Assembly: GCA_045604285.1 (NCBI GenBank)
Contig: JAZUNS010000054.1
Span: forward strand, 1 to 9,345
Reading direction: 5' to 3'
Origin: SIG636 sp045604285
GTDB lineage: Bacteria > Bacillota > Clostridia > Oscillospirales > CAG-382
Length of the DNA stretch: 9,345 bases
Part shown: one piece after another, positions 6,163-9,345 of the stretch
How the letters are laid out: each line of letters opens with the position of its first letter
Position numbering within the stretch: the first letter of the stretch is position 1
Program-made: the position numbers and the translations under genes
Notes under the pieces: model-generated
The model's input: the letters and a program-made list of their open reading frames with translations, nothing else
Database searches by the model: none
Told to the model about the DNA's origin: nothing

Positions 6163-8685
6163 ATGGATAACGAAAAGAACAAGAATACAGAGTACGAGTT
6201 TCACGAAACTCAGAAAATACTGGACGTTGAGATAAAAGAAGAGGTTAAAAAGGCGTATATCGACTATTCAATGTCCGTTATAGTGGGCAGAGCCTTGCCC
6301 GACGTAAGGGACGGCCTTAAGCCCGTTCACCGCCGTATACTTTACGCCATGAACGAGGACAAGCTGACCTACGACAACGATTACCGTAAATCCGCTACCA
6401 CGGTAGGTAACGTGCTTGGTAGATACCATCCCCACGGCGACGCCGCCGTATATGATACGATGGTACGTATGGCGCAGCCCTTTTCTTTAAGATATCCCCT
6501 TATTGACGGTCAGGGTAACTTTGGTACCGTGGACGGCGACAAGGCGGCGGCATACCGTTATACGGAAAGCCGCATGACCCGTATTGCCAACCTTATGCTT
6601 TCGGATATCGACAAGAACGTGGTTGATTTTATACCCAACTTTGATAACTCCCGCAAGGAGCCCGAGGTGCTGCCTTGCCGTTTCCCCAATCTGTTGGTTA
6701 ACGGCACCATAGGTATAGCGGTAGGTATGGCAACCAACATCCCGCCCCATAATATGAACGAGGTTGTGGATGCACTGTACCACCTTATAGAGAACCCCGA
6801 TTGTACCGTACCCGACCTTATGCAGTTTGTAAAGGGTCCGGATTTCCCCACGGCAGGTACGCTGTACGGCGTTTCCGGCGTGTATGAGGCGTACATGACC
6901 GGTAAGGGCAGGGCAAAGGTGCGTGCTGCCGCCCATTTTGAGGAAAAGCACGGCAGAACCAGCATTATAGTAACCGAGCTGCCCTACGGCGTAAACCGTT
7001 CCGCCATGTTGGCAAGCATAGTTGACCTGGTAAAGACCAAGCGTATAGACGGCATAAGCGATATACGTAACGAGTCTGACCGCAAAAAGGGTATGAGGGT
7101 GGTTATTGACCTTAAAAAGGATGCAAACCCCCAGATAGTGCTTAATAACCTGTATAAGATGACCCAGATGCAGGACACTATTCCCATAAATATGCTGGCG
7201 TTGGTAAACGGCGAGCCCAAGACCCTTAACCTAAAGCAGGTGCTTGAGCATTATTTGCGCCATCAGGAGGACGTAATAATCCGCCGCACCCGTTTTGAGC
7301 TTGCAAAGGCAGAGAAGGCGGCGCATATTTACGAGGGCTACAAGAAGGCGTTGGACTTTATTGACGAGATAATCAAGACCATCCGTGCCAGCTCCAGCAT
7401 TGCCGACTCCAAGGTTGCCTTGATGGAAACCTTCGGTTTCAGCGACGTGCAGGCCCAGGCGATCGTAGAGATGCAGCTTGGCAGACTTTCCGGCATGGAA
7501 AGACAGAAGATAGAGGATACTCTTAACGGTTTGTATGCCCAGATAGCCGAGTATAAGGCTATTCTTGCCGACGGCACCAAGGTTACCGCAATTATTAAGG
7601 ACGACCTTGCCGAGGTTAAGGAGCGCTTTGGTGACGAGCGCCGCACCAGAATAGAAACCGTTGATAACGAAATACTTGACGAGGACCTTATTGAGCGTGT
7701 TAACAGCGTTGTTACCGTTACCCACGGGGGCTACGTTAAGCGCCTGCCTGCGGATACCTATCAGGCTCAGCACCGTGGCGGCAAGGGTCTTACGGGTATG
7801 ACCACTAAGGAAGAGGATTTTGTAGAGCAGGTTATTGTATCCCACAGCCACTCTTTGCTGCTTATGTTCTCTAATTTGGGCAAGGTTTACCGCAAAAAGT
7901 GTTATGAGATACCCGAGGCGGGCAGAACCTCTAAGGGTACTCATTTGGCTAACGTGCTTCAGCTTGCCGAGGGTGAGAAGATAACCTCGGTTATCCCCGT
8001 TGAAGGCTTTAACGAGGAGGAATACCTTGTATTGGTTACCAAGCTGGGCGTTATTAAGCGTATAAGCCTTATGGAATATCAAACCAGGCGCAGCGGCGGC
8101 TTGTTTGCAATTAATTTGGACGAGGGCGACGAGCTTTGGTTTGTACTTAAGACCAAGGGTAACGATTGCGTGCTTGTGGCAACCCACGGCGGCAGAGGCA
8201 TAAGGTTTGAAGAGACCGACGCCAGAAGCATGGGCAGACAGGCAAGGGGCGTTAAGTGTATGACCCTTGAGGAGGGCGACTTTATCGTTGGCGCATCGGT
8301 TATCGGTGACGAGGCTATCGAAAAGGGCGCAAAGATCATTACCGTTAGTGAGCAGGGCTACGGCAAGCGCTGTGAGTTTGACGAGTTTAAGATACAAGCC
8401 CGTGGCGGTAAGGGTATTTGCTGCCACAAGCTTTCCGAAAAAACGGGTATGCTGGCGGGCATCTCTGTGGTTTATCCCGGTGACGACGTTATGCTTATTA
8501 CCGATAGCGGCATAATTATCCGCTTTGCCGCAGACGAGATACCCATTTACGGCAGAGCCACCGGCGGCGTAATAGTAATGCGTACCGGTGAGGATGCCAG
8601 AATTATAGGCTTTGCAGCGGTTAAGCCCGAGGAAGAAGCCGAAGAAGAAACGGAAGATAGTACCGCAGAGACGGTGGAGGAATAA
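6163..8685 (+). CDS. gyrA: DNA gyrase subunit A
   Basis: GyrA cuts and rejoins DNA and wraps it to drive negative supercoiling. It has 840 residues. The breakage-reunion domain spans about 30-510, with GRALPDVRDGLKPVHRRIL (42-60) and catalytic Tyr133 in AYRYTE (130-135), preceded by Arg132. In the quinolone region HPHGDAAVYD (89-98), Ala94 stands at E. coli Ser83, while Asp98 keeps Asp87. The isoleucine that intercalates in DNA is I185 (GIAVGM). The C-terminal beta-pinwheel (about 511-820) carries the GyrA box as QHRGGKG (536-542; usual QRRGGKG) and a repeat relative QARGGKG (745-751), so this is gyrase rather than topoisomerase IV. The acidic tail (823-840) resembles regulatory tails in other GyrA proteins. 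GGGAGGG (6150-6156) right after the gyrB stop sets the start; the gap to gyrB is 13 bases. Confidence 0.97.
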   Translation: MDNEKNKNTEYEFHETQKILDVEIKEEVKKAYIDYSMSVIVGRALPDVRDGLKPVHRRILYAMNEDKLTYDNDYRKSATTVGNVLGRYHPHGDAAVYDTMVRMAQPFSLRYPLIDGQGNFGTVDGDKAAAYRYTESRMTRIANLMLSDIDKNVVDFIPNFDNSRKEPEVLPCRFPNLLVNGTIGIAVGMATNIPPHNMNEVVDALYHLIENPDCTVPDLMQFVKGPDFPTAGTLYGVSGVYEAYMTGKGRAKVRAAAHFEEKHGRTSIIVTELPYGVNRSAMLASIVDLVKTKRIDGISDIRNESDRKKGMRVVIDLKKDANPQIVLNNLYKMTQMQDTIPINMLALVNGEPKTLNLKQVLEHYLRHQEDVIIRRTRFELAKAEKAAHIYEGYKKALDFIDEIIKTIRASSSIADSKVALMETFGFSDVQAQAIVEMQLGRLSGMERQKIEDTLNGLYAQIAEYKAILADGTKVTAIIKDDLAEVKERFGDERRTRIETVDNEILDEDLIERVNSVVTVTHGGYVKRLPADTYQAQHRGGKGLTGMTTKEEDFVEQVIVSHSHSLLLMFSNLGKVYRKKCYEIPEAGRTSKGTHLANVLQLAEGEKITSVIPVEGFNEEEYLVLVTKLGVIKRISLMEYQTRRSGGLFAINLDEGDELWFVLKTKGNDCVLVATHGGRGIRFEETDARSMGRQARGVKCMTLEEGDFIVGASVIGDEAIEKGAKIITVSEQGYGKRCEFDEFKIQARGGKGICCHKLSEKTGMLAGISVVYPGDDVMLITDSGIIIRFAADEIPIYGRATGGVIVMRTGEDARIIGFAAVKPEEEAEEETEDSTAETVEE

Positions 8686-8688
8686 GCC

Positions 8689-9237
8689 ATGGCTATAAAG
8701 ACCTTTATATTTGAAAACAGCGAAAGTAAGGAAAAACGCCATTCTCAGGTGCAGTCTGCATTGCGTGAGTATACGGGCATAGACAGTGCCGAGGTGCTTT
8801 ATACAAGCAAGGGCAAGCCCTATATCAAGGGCGTGCCGGAGGATATTTACGTAAGCGTTACCACAGCCGACGAGGTTATGGTTGCCGCATTCTCCTCCAA
8901 GCCCATAGGTATTGACGGCGAGCACATGGCACGCTTTGAAAACGATACCAGAGAAAAGCGCCCCGATTATATAGCGTTGGCAGAGCGTTTCTTTACCTCT
9001 GACGAGGCGGAATACGTCCGTGACGGCGCCGATGGCGAGCGTTTTGCCCAGATTTGGGTGCGTAAGGAGGCTTACGTTAAGTATACGGGCGAGGGGCTGT
9101 CCGCCTTTTCAAGCTTTAGCGTTACCGACGGCATAAAAATGTTTAATAAGGTAAACGGCGTGCCTATAAAGAAGCTAAACGTGGTGTTCCCCGGCAGCAG
9201 CGAGTACCTGTTTATGGTCGCCTGCGAGGAAGACTAA
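8689..9237 (+). CDS. Sfp-like 4'-phosphopantetheinyl transferase
   Basis: Members of this family move phosphopantetheine from CoA to a serine of an acyl or peptidyl carrier protein, activating fatty acid, polyketide or nonribosomal peptide synthases. Diagnostic motifs are present: GKPYI (42-46), PIGIDGE (72-78, metal ligands D76 and E78), RFFTSDE (100-106) and WVRKEAYVK (123-131, with E127 and K131). At 182 residues it is shorter than Sfp (about 224), mainly at the N-terminus. The usual N-L-S-H-S segment reads VSVTTAD (55-61), so the His that contacts CoA in Sfp is probably Thr59. Catalytic residues are intact, so it may be active with altered CoA contacts. GGAGG (8676-8680) in the end of gyrA sits 8 bases before the ATG; the gap to gyrA is 3 bases, implying co-transcription. 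The carrier-protein partner is not in the window. Confidence 0.9.
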   Translation: MAIKTFIFENSESKEKRHSQVQSALREYTGIDSAEVLYTSKGKPYIKGVPEDIYVSVTTADEVMVAAFSSKPIGIDGEHMARFENDTREKRPDYIALAERFFTSDEAEYVRDGADGERFAQIWVRKEAYVKYTGEGLSAFSSFSVTDGIKMFNKVNGVPIKKLNVVFPGSSEYLFMVACEED

Positions 9238-9269
9238 GGAAAAAGGGAAAAATAAAACGGAAGGACTTA

Positions 9270-9297
9270 GCGTGATACTCTTAACGGAGTATCACGC
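9270..9297. terminator. 11-bp perfect hairpin after the gyrase operon
   Basis: GCGTGATACTC (9270-9280) and GAGTATCACGC (9287-9297) pair perfectly around a 6-base loop TTAACG, 33 bases after the last stop codon. Position favours a transcript end or 3' stabilising stem for the operon. No T-run follows on either strand, so it is not a classic intrinsic terminator; it may instead be the first unit of the adjoining hairpin array. Confidence 0.5.
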
Positions 9298-9345
9298 AAC
9301 TCTATTCGCCTGACGGCGAGTTATATTGCTTCGCAGTGATATTAT
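9298..9345. repeat. start of a short-hairpin repeat array, cut by the window edge
   Basis: Small palindromes alternate with a similar spacer. TCGCC (9306-9310) pairs with GGCGA (9315-9319) around TGAC, with AAC (9298-9300) and GTT (9320-9322) able to extend it. TGC (9327-9329) pairs with GCA (9333-9335) around TTC. The spacer recurs as GTTATATT (9320-9327) and GTGATATT (9336-9343), 16 bases apart. No gene is visible in 9238-9345. The array probably continues beyond the window. It resembles extragenic palindromic repeats; it does not show the constant direct repeats of a CRISPR array. Confidence 0.5.

Noticed and set aside
7231..8925. 564-codon open frame on the minus strand antisense to gyrA and the PPTase gene
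   Set aside because: It lies wholly opposite strongly conserved genes, has a low-complexity composition with no recognised motif, and follows from the near absence of stop-complement codons (TTA, CTA, TCA) in the sense genes.
9298..9345. CRISPR array
   Set aside because: Repeated units are too short (about 8 bases) and too close (16 bases apart), and there are no cas genes.

Overview
This window is the replication-initiation locus of a Bacillota (Firmicutes) chromosome, most likely a gut-type member of class Clostridia, possibly Oscillospirales. All seven genes read rightward: dnaA, dnaN, recF, remB (DUF370), gyrB, gyrA and a small Sfp-like 4'-phosphopantetheinyl transferase. The assignment rests on this gene order, on a 639-residue GyrB without the proteobacterial insertion, on the presence of remB, and on codon use rich in ATA, AGA and AGG. 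The species cannot be fixed from the sequence.

Layout. Positions 1-145 are an AT-rich leader with a strong extended -10 element and two perfect inverted repeats at the dnaA promoter. dnaA occupies 146-1513. The 208 bases between dnaA and dnaN have the hallmarks of oriC: three copies of TTTTCCGCA, one TTTTCCACA, and a tandem box pair abutting an AT-rich stretch with direct repeats (probable unwinding element). From dnaN onward the genes are packed with gaps of -20 to +13 bases, so dnaN-recF-remB-gyrB-gyrA-PPTase look like one translationally coupled operon. After the last stop codon there is an 11-bp perfect hairpin, then a run of short hairpins separated by a GTKATATT-like spacer that is cut by the window edge.

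How the genes work together. DnaA opens the origin, the beta clamp (DnaN) tethers the polymerase, RecF acts at gaps and stalled forks, and GyrA2B2 removes positive supercoils ahead of the forks. RemB is a small DNA-binding regulator that travels with this cluster. The PPTase (acyl/peptidyl carrier protein activation) has no functional link to replication and looks like an added operon member.

What stands out. No new multi-gene system is visible. The notable points are fine-scale: a DnaA recognition loop with a one-residue deletion and Asp-to-His change beside an origin built on an unusual 9-mer; a GyrB ATP pocket with three non-consensus residues, two of them at classic aminocoumarin contacts; a GyrA with Ala at the quinolone-anchor serine; absence of the usual yaaA (S4) gene between dnaN and recF; a remB start that is TTG or possibly ATT inside recF; and the hairpin array at the right edge.
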